A DNA stretch of 64,000 bases from Pseudomonas graminis. GTDB taxonomy: Bacteria > Pseudomonadota > Gammaproteobacteria > Pseudomonadales > Pseudomonadaceae. Below the pieces are notes generated by a model. That model did no database searches and was not told where the DNA came from. It saw nothing but the letters and a program-made list of their open reading frames with translations. The stretch is from contig NZ_FOHW01000024.1 of assembly GCF_900111735.1 (NCBI RefSeq), positions 1 to 64,000 of the forward strand, given 5' to 3'. Below are positions 57,101-64,000 of the stretch, piece by piece. The translations under genes were made by a program, and so were the position numbers. The number at the start of each line of letters is the position of its first letter. Position 1 is the stretch's first letter.

Positions 57101-57658
57101 TTATACGGCCATCAGGTCCGCTTCTTTGGACTTGGTCGCGGCGTCGATGTCAGCCTCAGCCTTGTCCGTCAGCTTCTGGATGTCGGCAGCAGCACGGCGC
57201 TCTTCGTCTTCGCTGATTTCCTTGTCCTTGACCAGCTTCTTCAGCTCACCCAAAGCGTCACGGCGGATATTACGCACGGCAACGCGGGCGTCTTCTGCGG
57301 CGCTGCGTGCCTGCTTGGTGAAGCCCTTGCGGGTCTCTTCCGTCAGGGCAGGCATGGAGATCAACAGCATCTCGCCCAGGTTCGTCGGGTTCAGGTTCAG
57401 ACCGGCGCTCTGAATGGCCTTGTCGACCGCGGAGAGCATGTTGCGCTCGAATGCCACCACCTGCAGCGTGCGGGAGTCCTTCACGGTGACGTTGGCGACG
57501 CCGCTCAACGGGGTGTCGGAACCGTAGTACGGCACCATCACGCTGCCGAGAATACTCGGGTGCGCCTTGCCGGTACGGATCTGGCCGAATGCATGGGCCA
57601 GGGACTCAAGGGATTTCTTCATCCGCTCTTGAGCATCTTTCTTGATTTCGTTGATCAT
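57101..57658 (-). CDS. frr: Ribosome recycling factor
   Basis: 185 residues, the usual length. With EF-G it splits post-termination ribosomes. Characteristic [33 protein letters not shown] and the C-terminal [22 protein letters not shown]. It overlaps pyrH by four bases. Confidence 0.97.
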   Translation of the reverse strand: MINEIKKDAQERMKKSLESLAHAFGQIRTGKAHPSILGSVMVPYYGSDTPLSGVANVTVKDSRTLQVVAFERNMLSAVDKAIQSAGLNLNPTNLGEMLLISMPALTEETRKGFTKQARSAAEDARVAVRNIRRDALGELKKLVKDKEISEDEERRAAADIQKLTDKAEADIDAATKSKEADLMAV

Positions 57659-58398
57659 TGTTCGCCTTCCTCGATCAAAGTACCTTCCGCGCCGCCATGC
57701 ACAATGTTCAGCAGGGCGCCGGGCTTGTTCATATTGAAGACACGCAGTGGCATCTTGTGGTCACGACACAGACAGATGGCTGTCAGATCCATTACACCCA
57801 GCTTGCGATCCAGCACTTCGTCATAGGTCAGACGATCGAACTTCTCGGCATGCGGGTCCTTGAATGGATCGGCAGTGTACACACCATCGACCTTGGTTGC
57901 TTTCAGCACGACATCAGCGTCGATCTCGATCGCACGCAGGCACGCTGCGGAATCCGTGGTGAAGAACGGATTGCCGGTACCGGCCGCGAAAATCACGACT
58001 TCCTTGGCGTTCAGGTGACGCATGGCTTTGCGACGATCGTAGTGATCGGTTACGCCCACCATGGAAATGGCGGACATCACGATGGCCGAGATATTGGCCC
58101 GTTCCAGCGCATCACGCATGGCCAAGGCGTTCATCACGGTGGCCAGCATGCCCATGTGGTCGCCTGTGACCCGATCCATACCGGCCGCGCTCAGCGCTGC
58201 GCCGCGGAACAGGTTACCGCCACCGATGACCAGACCGACCTGAACGCCGATGCCCACCAGCTGACCGACCTCCAGTGCCATGCGATCCAGCACCTTGGGA
58301 TCGATGCCGAACTCTTCCGACCCCATCAGGGCCTCGCCGCTGAGCTTGAGTAGAATGCGTTTATAGCGAGCTTGATAGCCACTGCCCTGCTGAGCCAT
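57655..58398 (-). CDS. pyrH: UMP kinase
   Basis: 247 residues, amino acid kinase fold. It phosphorylates UMP to UDP and is feedback-controlled by UTP and GTP. Typical [40 protein letters not shown] and [19 protein letters not shown]. pyrH-frr is a coupled pair; the upstream tsf gap contains alternative hairpins (see 58491-58595). Confidence 0.97.
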   Translation of the reverse strand: MAQQGSGYQARYKRILLKLSGEALMGSEEFGIDPKVLDRMALEVGQLVGIGVQVGLVIGGGNLFRGAALSAAGMDRVTGDHMGMLATVMNALAMRDALERANISAIVMSAISMVGVTDHYDRRKAMRHLNAKEVVIFAAGTGNPFFTTDSAACLRAIEIDADVVLKATKVDGVYTADPFKDPHAEKFDRLTYDEVLDRKLGVMDLTAICLCRDHKMPLRVFNMNKPGALLNIVHGGAEGTLIEEGEQ

Positions 58399-58490
58399 TG
58401 CGAATCTCTCCTGCGGCGTTTGAAAAAAATCGTTCGAGTAGCGGGCCGTTTTCGGCCTGCGCTCACTCTAGGTCACTGCTTCAGGGAAGT

Positions 58491-58595
58491 GCAGCCTCTT
58501 GGGCCCAAACCCCGAAAAAACAAATTCCGTGCAGCAATAACAATTCCACGTAGCGCTTTGACAAAGAGGCTGCGCGCGTTAGCGGGCAGCCTCTT
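58491..58595 (-). promoter_or_regulatory. Alternative-hairpin region between tsf and pyrH
   Basis: Reading the minus strand, AAGAGGCTGC (58586-58595), GCAGCCTCTT (58564-58573) and again AAGAGGCTGC (58491-58500) occur in that order. The middle arm is fully complementary to either outer arm over ten bases, so two mutually exclusive hairpins are possible. The first hairpin has a 12-base loop and only a short TTTGTC tail. Confidence 0.6.
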
Positions 58596-58619
58596 CGGGG
58601 CGACAGTTGGGAAACCGTC

Positions 58620-59483
58620 TTATTGCTTGCTTGCAGCTACTTGAGCAGCGACTTCTTCAGCGAAGTTGTCGACTGGCTTCTCGATGCCTTCGCCTACCTT
58701 GAAGTAGGTGAAGGAAACGATTTCAGCGCCGGCTTTCTTGGCCAGCTCACCGACCTTGATTTCAGGGTTCTTGACGAACGCCTGCTCAACCAGGCTGGCT
58801 TCAGCCAGGAACTTGCTGATACGGCCGCCAACCATTTTCTCGGCGATTTCAGCAGGCTTGCCTTTCAGCTTGTCTTCGTTCAACTGCATGAAGACATTCT
58901 TCTCGCGCTCGATCGCTTCTGGCGAAACGTCCGAAGGCAGCAGGAACTCAGGGTTGGTCGCCGCTACGTGCATGGCGATGTCTTTCGCCAACTCTGCATC
59001 GCCGCCCTTGAGGACGACAACCACGCCGATCTTGTTGCCGTGCAGGTACGAACCCAGCACGTCGCCTTCGATGCGGGCCAGACGACGGATATTGACGTTC
59101 TCGCCAACCTTGCCGACCAGAACCAGACGATCAGCTTCCATCGCTTCAACCAGAGGCTCAACGGTGGTCAGCTTGTCAGCGAATGCTTTCTCGACGCTCT
59201 TGGCGACGAATGCCTTGAAGTCGTCCTGCAAAGCCAGGAAGTCGGTCTGGGAGTTGACTTCGATCAGGACTGCGGCTTTGCCGTCGTCCTTGATGGCGAT
59301 GGCGCCTTCAGCAGCAACGTTGCCTGCTTTTTTGGCTGCCTTGATTGCGCCCGAAGCACGCATATCGTCGATGGCTTTTTCGATGTCGCCGCCAGCCTTG
59401 GTCAAGGCCTTTTTGCAATCCATCATGCCTTCGCCGGTACGCTCGCGCAGTTCTTTGACCAACGCTGCAGTAATCTCTGCCAT
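58620..59483 (-). CDS. tsf: Elongation factor Ts
   Basis: 287 residues. It is the nucleotide exchange factor for EF-Tu. N-terminal UBA-like domain with [28 protein letters not shown], the TDF motif in [14 protein letters not shown], and the dimerisation domain to the end. Downstream of rpsB in the universal rpsB-tsf pair. Confidence 0.98.
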   Translation of the reverse strand: MAEITAALVKELRERTGEGMMDCKKALTKAGGDIEKAIDDMRASGAIKAAKKAGNVAAEGAIAIKDDGKAAVLIEVNSQTDFLALQDDFKAFVAKSVEKAFADKLTTVEPLVEAMEADRLVLVGKVGENVNIRRLARIEGDVLGSYLHGNKIGVVVVLKGGDAELAKDIAMHVAATNPEFLLPSDVSPEAIEREKNVFMQLNEDKLKGKPAEIAEKMVGGRISKFLAEASLVEQAFVKNPEIKVGELAKKAGAEIVSFTYFKVGEGIEKPVDNFAEEVAAQVAASKQ

Positions 59484-59615
59484 TTCAAAATCCTCTTGGA
59501 TAGGTCTTCAACCATTCCACCCGCAAGACGGGCGTTCAAATTCTTGAAAATCCATGGTGACTGCTGCACATGACAATAAGATCGATGGCAACGTCAGATG
59601 GTTTTCGAGGTGGCA

Positions 59616-59640
59616 AAAAGGGGGCCAAGCCCCCTTTTTG
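59616..59640 (-). terminator. Attenuating terminator between rpsB and tsf
   Basis: On the minus strand AAAAAGGGGG-CTTGG-CCCCCTTTTT, a stem with a T5 tail 31 bases after the rpsB stop. It likely reduces, but does not abolish, transcription into tsf, giving more S2 than EF-Ts mRNA. Confidence 0.8.
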
Positions 59641-59670
59641 CGTACTGAGTCAACGCCAGGCGTTTGTTAC

Positions 59671-60411
59671 TCAGCCTTCAACAGTTGCCGCTGGAGCTTC
59701 TTCAGCGTAAACGTCGGTGCCGCCAGCATTGTTGTTGCGACCACGGATCACAGCGTCAGCCATCGAACCCATGTACAACTGGATGGCGCGGATTGCGTCA
59801 TCGTTGCCCGGGATGATGTAGTCAACGCCTTCAGGGCTGCTGTTGGTGTCGACAACGCCGATGACCGGGATACCCAGCTTGTTGGCTTCGGTGATCGCGA
59901 TGCGCTCGTGATCAACGTCGATAACGAACAGAGCGTCTGGCAGACCGCCCATGTCCTTGATACCGCCCAGGCTACGATCCAGTTTTTCCAGATCGCGAGT
60001 GCGCATCAGCGCCTCTTTCTTGGTCAGCTTGGTGAACGTGCCGTCTTCTGCCTGGACTTCGAGATCACGCAGACGCTTGATGGAAGCGCGGATGGTCTTG
60101 AAGTTGGTCAGCATGCCGCCCAACCAGCGGTGATCGACGTACGGCGAACCGCAACGTGCTGCTTCTTCAGCAACGATCTTGCCAGCGGAACGCTTGGTGC
60201 CGACGAACAGAATCTTGTTTTTGCCCTGAGCCAGGCGCTCAACGAAAGTCAGCGCTTCGTTGAACATAGGCAGGGTTTTTTCAAGGTTGATGATGTGAAT
60301 CTTGTTGCGCGCGCCGAAAATGTATTTACCCATTTTCGGGTTCCAGTAACGGGTCTGGTGACCGAAGTGCACACCGGCCTTCAGCATATCGCGCATATTG
60401 ACTTGGGACAT
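59671..60411 (-). CDS. rpsB: Ribosomal protein uS2
   Basis: 246 residues. Typical [24 protein letters not shown] start, then [20 protein letters not shown] and [33 protein letters not shown] precedes ATG 60411. The transcript has a leader of roughly 130 bases that may carry the S2 autoregulatory site known in gamma-proteobacteria. Confidence 0.98.
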   Translation of the reverse strand: MSQVNMRDMLKAGVHFGHQTRYWNPKMGKYIFGARNKIHIINLEKTLPMFNEALTFVERLAQGKNKILFVGTKRSAGKIVAEEAARCGSPYVDHRWLGGMLTNFKTIRASIKRLRDLEVQAEDGTFTKLTKKEALMRTRDLEKLDRSLGGIKDMGGLPDALFVIDVDHERIAITEANKLGIPVIGVVDTNSSPEGVDYIIPGNDDAIRAIQLYMGSMADAVIRGRNNNAGGTDVYAEEAPAATVEG

Positions 60412-60750
60412 GATAGTTCCTTGATAAGTCGGGTTAGGCCTCCACGTATCCCAATGACCAACCAGCGGCTTGAGCCGAAGGCACCCAGGTCATCGTGTCG
60501 ACACGTGTGTGGGTTAGAGCTTTCGGGGCAGACCCCGTAAAGCGGCGCATTTTATATCACAAAAGACTGAATAACGGAACTCGAAATAAGAGGCTGTTTT
60601 TCCAACGCTTTTGTCCCCCTTGTGCGAGCGACGGGAGACCCTGCCCGCACCAATGGAGGACGGGATGATAACCCGCCTGACGGCGGTCTGGTAGAATCGC
60701 GTTTTTTCCGTATCAAGCCGTGGCTGTGCCGCGCCGAGAGAGCCTGTTTA
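60412..60750. other. Divergent rpsB/map intergenic region with rpsB leader
   Basis: 339 bases without a gene. The minus-strand half holds the rpsB promoter and a leader of about 130 bases that contains several short inverted repeats (for example around GTCGACAC at 60499-60506), consistent with an S2-binding leader. The map promoter lies on the other half and was not resolved. Confidence 0.5.
60551..60556 (-). promoter_or_regulatory. Extended -10 element of rpsB
   Basis: On the minus strand TG-A-TATAAA, an extended -10 box, about 140 bases upstream of the rpsB start. No strong -35 box is seen, which extended -10 promoters tolerate. Confidence 0.6.
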
Positions 60751-61533
60751 ATGACCGTGACACTGAAGACCCCCGAAGACATCGAAAAGATGCGCGTTGC
60801 CGGCCGCCTGGCCGCGGACGTGCTGGAAATGATCGGTGACTATGTAAAGCCTGGCGTGACCACCGAAGAGCTGGACCGCATTTGCCACGACTACATCGTC
60901 AACGAGCAGAAGGCCATTCCGGCGCCGCTGAATTACAAGGGTTTCCCGAAATCCATCTGCACCTCGATCAACCACGTGGTTTGCCACGGCATCCCGAACG
61001 AGAAGCCGCTCAAGAATGGCGACGTGCTGAACATCGATGTCACTGTCATCAAGGACGGCTACCACGGCGACACCAGCAAGATGTTCCATGTGGGCAAAGT
61101 GCCTGAGTGGGCTGAGCGTCTCTCCCGCGTCACCCAAGAGTGCCTCTATAAAGGCATCGAAGTGGTCAAGCCGGGCGCGCACCTGGGCGACATCGGCGAA
61201 GTGATCCAGAAGCATGCCGAAAAGAACGGCTTCTCGGTCGTCCGCGAATACTGCGGCCACGGCATCGGCAGGGTGTTCCATGAAGAGCCGCAAGTGCTGC
61301 ACTACGGCGAGGCCGGCGACGGCATGGAGCTGAAGGAAGGCATGACCTTCACCATCGAACCGATGATCAATCAGGGCAAGGCCGACACGCGTCTGCTGGG
61401 TGACGGCTGGACAGCCATCACCAAGGACCGCAAGCTTTCCGCGCAGTGGGAGCACACCATCCTGGTGACCGCGACCGGCTACGAAATCTTCACTCTGCGC
61501 AGCGATGACACCATAGCCCGCACCTCGGTCTGA
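60751..61533 (+). CDS. map: Methionine aminopeptidase type I
   Basis: 260 residues. It removes the initiator methionine from new proteins. The five metal ligands are in NIDVTVIKDGYHGDTSKMFHVG (two Asp), the GHGIGRVFHEEP histidine, TIEPMI (Glu) and the C-terminal QWEHTILV (Glu). The frame is open upstream, but ATG 60751 gives the family start (MTVTLKTPEDIEKMRVAGRLAA). Divergent from rpsB. Confidence 0.96.
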   Translation: MTVTLKTPEDIEKMRVAGRLAADVLEMIGDYVKPGVTTEELDRICHDYIVNEQKAIPAPLNYKGFPKSICTSINHVVCHGIPNEKPLKNGDVLNIDVTVIKDGYHGDTSKMFHVGKVPEWAERLSRVTQECLYKGIEVVKPGAHLGDIGEVIQKHAEKNGFSVVREYCGHGIGRVFHEEPQVLHYGEAGDGMELKEGMTFTIEPMINQGKADTRLLGDGWTAITKDRKLSAQWEHTILVTATGYEIFTLRSDDTIARTSV

Positions 61534-61568
61534 TCGCGACGTCACTCGCCATTGTGGTAGGTACAGCC

Positions 61569-61596
61569 AGCACGGTCGGTTTAGCACGGTCGGTAT
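61569..61596 (+). repeat. 14-bp direct repeat upstream of glnD
   Basis: AGCACGGTCGGTTT (61569-61582) is followed directly by AGCACGGTCGGTAT (61583-61596), 13 of 14 positions identical. Confidence 0.85.
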
Positions 61597-61617
61597 AGAT
61601 AGAAGGAAAGCAGTTCG

Positions 61618-64000
61618 ATGCCGCAGGTGGACCCAGATTTGTTCGATCGCGGCCAGTTTCAGGCCGAGCTGGCACTGAAGGCCAGCCCCATACCCGCCTT
61701 CAAGAAAGCCATTCGTCAGGCGCGCGAAGTCCTGGACGGCCGCTTCAAGTCGGGCCGGGAAATACGCCGACTGATCGAGGACCGTGCCTGGTTCGTCGAT
61801 AACATCCTGCAACAGGCGTGGGATCAGTTCGACTGGAGCGAAGACGCCGACATCGCCTTGCTGGCAGTCGGCGGCTACGGTCGCGGCGAACTGCATCCCT
61901 ATTCCGATATCGATCTGCTGATCCTGCTGGACAGCGCCGACCATGAGGTTTTCCGGGATTCCATCGAGCGTTTTCTGACGCTGCTGTGGGACATCGGTCT
62001 GGAAGTCGGTCAGAGCGTGCGCTCGGTGGACGAATGTGTCACCGAGGCTCGCGCGGATCTGACCGTCATCACGAATCTAATGGAGAGCCGCACGATTGCG
62101 GGTCCCGAGCGACTGCGTCAGCGCATGCTCGCCGTGACCAGCACCCGCGAAATGTGGCCGAGCAAGGAGTTCTTCCTGGCCAAGCGCGCCGAGCAGAAGA
62201 ACCGCCATCACAAGTATTTCGACACCGAATACAACCTCGAGCCCAACGTCAAAGGTTCGCCCGGCGGGCTGCGCGATATTCAGACCATCCTCTGGGTCGC
62301 ACGTCGCCAGTACGGCACGCTGAATCTGCACGCACTGGCCGACGAGGGCTTTTTGCTGGAAAGCGAAAACGCGCTGCTGGCGTCCTCCCAGGAATTTCTC
62401 TGGAAGGTCCGTTATGCGCTGCACATGCTGGCCGGTCGTTCCGAAGACCGTCTGCTGTTCGACTACCAGACCAGCATCGCGCGCCTGCTGGGTTACGAAG
62501 ACAGCGACGCCAAGCTGGCCATCGAGCGCTTCATGCAGAAGTACTATCGCGAGGTCATGAGCATTGCGCAGCTCAGCGACCTGATCATCCAGCACTTCGA
62601 AGAAGTGATTCTCGCGGACGACGAAGGCACAGTCACAGAGACGATCAACTCGCGCTTCCAGCTGCATGATGGTTACATCGAGGCGACCCATCCGAACGTC
62701 TTCAAGCGCACGCCGTTCGCGATGCTCGAGATATTCGTGTTGATGGCGCAGCGCCCGGAAATAAAGGGCGTGCGCGCCGACACCATCCGGCTGCTGCGGG
62801 AACACCGCTACCTGATCAACGACGATTTCCGTAACGATATCCGCAACACCAGCCTGTTCATCGAGCTGTTCAAATGCGAGATCGGTATCCACCGCAACCT
62901 GCGGCGGATGAACCGTTACGGCATTCTGGGCCTGTACCTGCCGGAGTTCGGCCACATCGTCGGGCAGATGCAGCACGACCTGTTCCACATCTATACGGTC
63001 GATGCCCACACCCTGAACCTGATCAAGCACCTGCGTAAGCTGCAGTACACGCAGGTGTCAGAGAAATTCCCGCTGGCCAGCAAGCTCATGGCCAGACTGC
63101 CCAAGCCCGAGCTCATTTATCTGGCCGGGCTTTACCATGACATCGGCAAGGGCCGCGGCGGCGATCACTCGGAACTGGGCGCGGTCGATGCAGAAGCCTT
63201 CGGCATTCGGCATCACCTGCCCCAATGGGACACCCAACTGATTGTCTGGCTGGTGCAGAACCACCTGGTGATGTCGACCACCGCCCAGCGCAAGGACTTG
63301 TCCGACCCGCAGGTGATTCACGACTTCGCTCAGTTCGTCGGCGATGAAGTGCATCTGGACTACCTGTACGTGCTGACCATCGCCGACATCAACGCGACCA
63401 ATCCGACACTATGGAACTCGTGGCGTGCCAGCCTGTTGCGCCAGCTGTACACCGAGACCAAACGCGCGCTCAAGCGTGGGCTGGAGAACCCGGTCGACCG
63501 CGAGGAGCAGATCCGTCGCACGCAAACCGCCGCCCTGGATATTCTGGTGCGCAGCGGCACCGATCCCGATGACGTCGAGCAATTATGGTCGCAGTTGGGC
63601 GATGACTACTTTTTGCGTCACACCGCAGGTGACGTGGCCTGGCACAGCGACGCGATATTGCAGCAACCAGCTGACGGCGGCCCGTTGGTGCTGATCAAGG
63701 AAACCACCCAGCGCGAGTTCGAAGGCGGCACGCAGATCTTCATTTATGCGCCCGACCAGCATGACTTCTTCGCCGTAACCGTGGCGGCGATGGACCAGCT
63801 GAACCTGAACATCCACGACGCCCGGGTCATCACCTCAACCAGCCAGTTCACCCTCGACACCTACATCGTGCTCGACAGTGAGGGCGGTTCGATCGGTGAA
63901 AACCCGGAGCGCATCAAGGCCATTCGCGAAGGCCTGACCGAGGCGCTGCGCAACCCCGACGATTACCCGACCATCATCAAGCGCCGGGTGCCGCGCCAGC
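61618..64000 (+). CDS. glnD: GlnD: PII uridylyltransferase/uridylyl-removing enzyme (3' truncated by window)
   Basis: The first 794 codons of a protein normally about 900 residues long; the rest lies beyond the window. ATG 61618 follows AAGGAA nine bases upstream. GlnD senses glutamine and uridylylates or deuridylylates PII (GlnB/GlnK), controlling nitrogen assimilation. The nucleotidyltransferase domain has [19 protein letters not shown] near residue 85. The HD domain has [20 protein letters not shown] near 500, and the first C-terminal ACT domain begins near 700 ([20 protein letters not shown]). The frame is intact throughout. Confidence 0.96.
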   Translation, partial: MPQVDPDLFDRGQFQAELALKASPIPAFKKAIRQAREVLDGRFKSGREIRRLIEDRAWFVDNILQQAWDQFDWSEDADIALLAVGGYGRGELHPYSDIDLLILLDSADHEVFRDSIERFLTLLWDIGLEVGQSVRSVDECVTEARADLTVITNLMESRTIAGPERLRQRMLAVTSTREMWPSKEFFLAKRAEQKNRHHKYFDTEYNLEPNVKGSPGGLRDIQTILWVARRQYGTLNLHALADEGFLLESENALLASSQEFLWKVRYALHMLAGRSEDRLLFDYQTSIARLLGYEDSDAKLAIERFMQKYYREVMSIAQLSDLIIQHFEEVILADDEGTVTETINSRFQLHDGYIEATHPNVFKRTPFAMLEIFVLMAQRPEIKGVRADTIRLLREHRYLINDDFRNDIRNTSLFIELFKCEIGIHRNLRRMNRYGILGLYLPEFGHIVGQMQHDLFHIYTVDAHTLNLIKHLRKLQYTQVSEKFPLASKLMARLPKPELIYLAGLYHDIGKGRGGDHSELGAVDAEAFGIRHHLPQWDTQLIVWLVQNHLVMSTTAQRKDLSDPQVIHDFAQFVGDEVHLDYLYVLTIADINATNPTLWNSWRASLLRQLYTETKRALKRGLENPVDREEQIRRTQTAALDILVRSGTDPDDVEQLWSQLGDDYFLRHTAGDVAWHSDAILQQPADGGPLVLIKETTQREFEGGTQIFIYAPDQHDFFAVTVAAMDQLNLNIHDARVITSTSQFTLDTYIVLDSEGGSIGENPERIKAIREGLTEALRNPDDYPTIIKRRVPRQ

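Noticed and set aside
60748-61944. 398-codon minus-strand frame opposite map and the start of glnD
   Set aside because: It runs antisense across two well-supported genes and their intergenic region; no start signal or domain.

Overview
The window is core chromosome of a Pseudomonas (gamma-proteobacterium), most likely from the fluorescens/syringae side of the genus. The evidence is a GC-rich coding style, RecA, MutS, RpoS and Fpr sequences of Pseudomonas type, a Gac/Rsm small RNA between fdxA and rpoS, and long runs of gene order that match what I recall of P. aeruginosa. I ran no search; species-level placement is not possible from this alone.

Layout. (1) 1-5090: an initiator tRNA with its own promoter and terminator, preceded at the window edge by a second copy of the same terminator; then the membrane-lipid pair mprF plus a VirJ/AcvB-type hydrolase, and a block of three REP-like repeats. 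(2) 5088-12370: kup, rimO, a GNAT acetyltransferase, a secreted alpha/beta hydrolase, an RsuA/RluF-like protein that lacks the catalytic aspartate, a DUF1456 protein and trmO. (3) 12400-17970: the divergent fpr/finR pair, dgkA, an ErdR-type response regulator, an EamA exporter, a DTW-domain tRNA-modifying enzyme and a small exported protein. (4) 18347-27814: LOG protein, recX-recA behind a LexA box, pncC, a possible 43-codon gene, mutS, fdxA, the sRNA gene rsmZ with its distal GacA site, rpoS and nlpD. (5) 27991-34108: the overlapping pcm-surE-truD-ispF chain, then the glutathione-dependent formaldehyde genes fghA and adhC with a divergent LysR regulator. (6) 34235-45630: ispD, ftsB, eno, kdsA, pyrG, tilS, accA, dnaE. 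(7) 45702-60411: the envelope and translation block rnhB-lpxB-lpxA-fabZ-lpxD-skp-bamA-rseP-dxr-cdsA-uppS-frr-pyrH-tsf-rpsB, all on the minus strand with many 1-4 base overlaps. (8) 60751-64000: map and the 5' part of glnD on the plus strand.

How it fits together. Most of the window makes or maintains the cell envelope: lipid A (lpxA, lpxB, lpxD, with kdsA for Kdo), fatty acids (accA, fabZ), phospholipid (cdsA, dgkA, mprF), isoprenoid carrier (dxr, ispD, ispF, uppS) and outer-membrane protein assembly (skp, bamA, rseP). The rest is translation (rpsB, tsf, frr, map, tilS, truD, rimO, trmO), DNA repair (recA, recX, mutS), and stress or global regulation (rpoS, rsmZ, finR/fpr, glnD).

I saw no prophage, insertion sequence, CRISPR array or defence island. 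The observations worth a second look are small: a pseudouridine-synthase homologue without its catalytic residue, a short unlisted ORF beside mutS, a second GacA-like palindrome upstream of rsmZ, a three-arm alternative hairpin in the tsf-pyrH gap, and a terminator whose U-tract runs into the ispF start codon.
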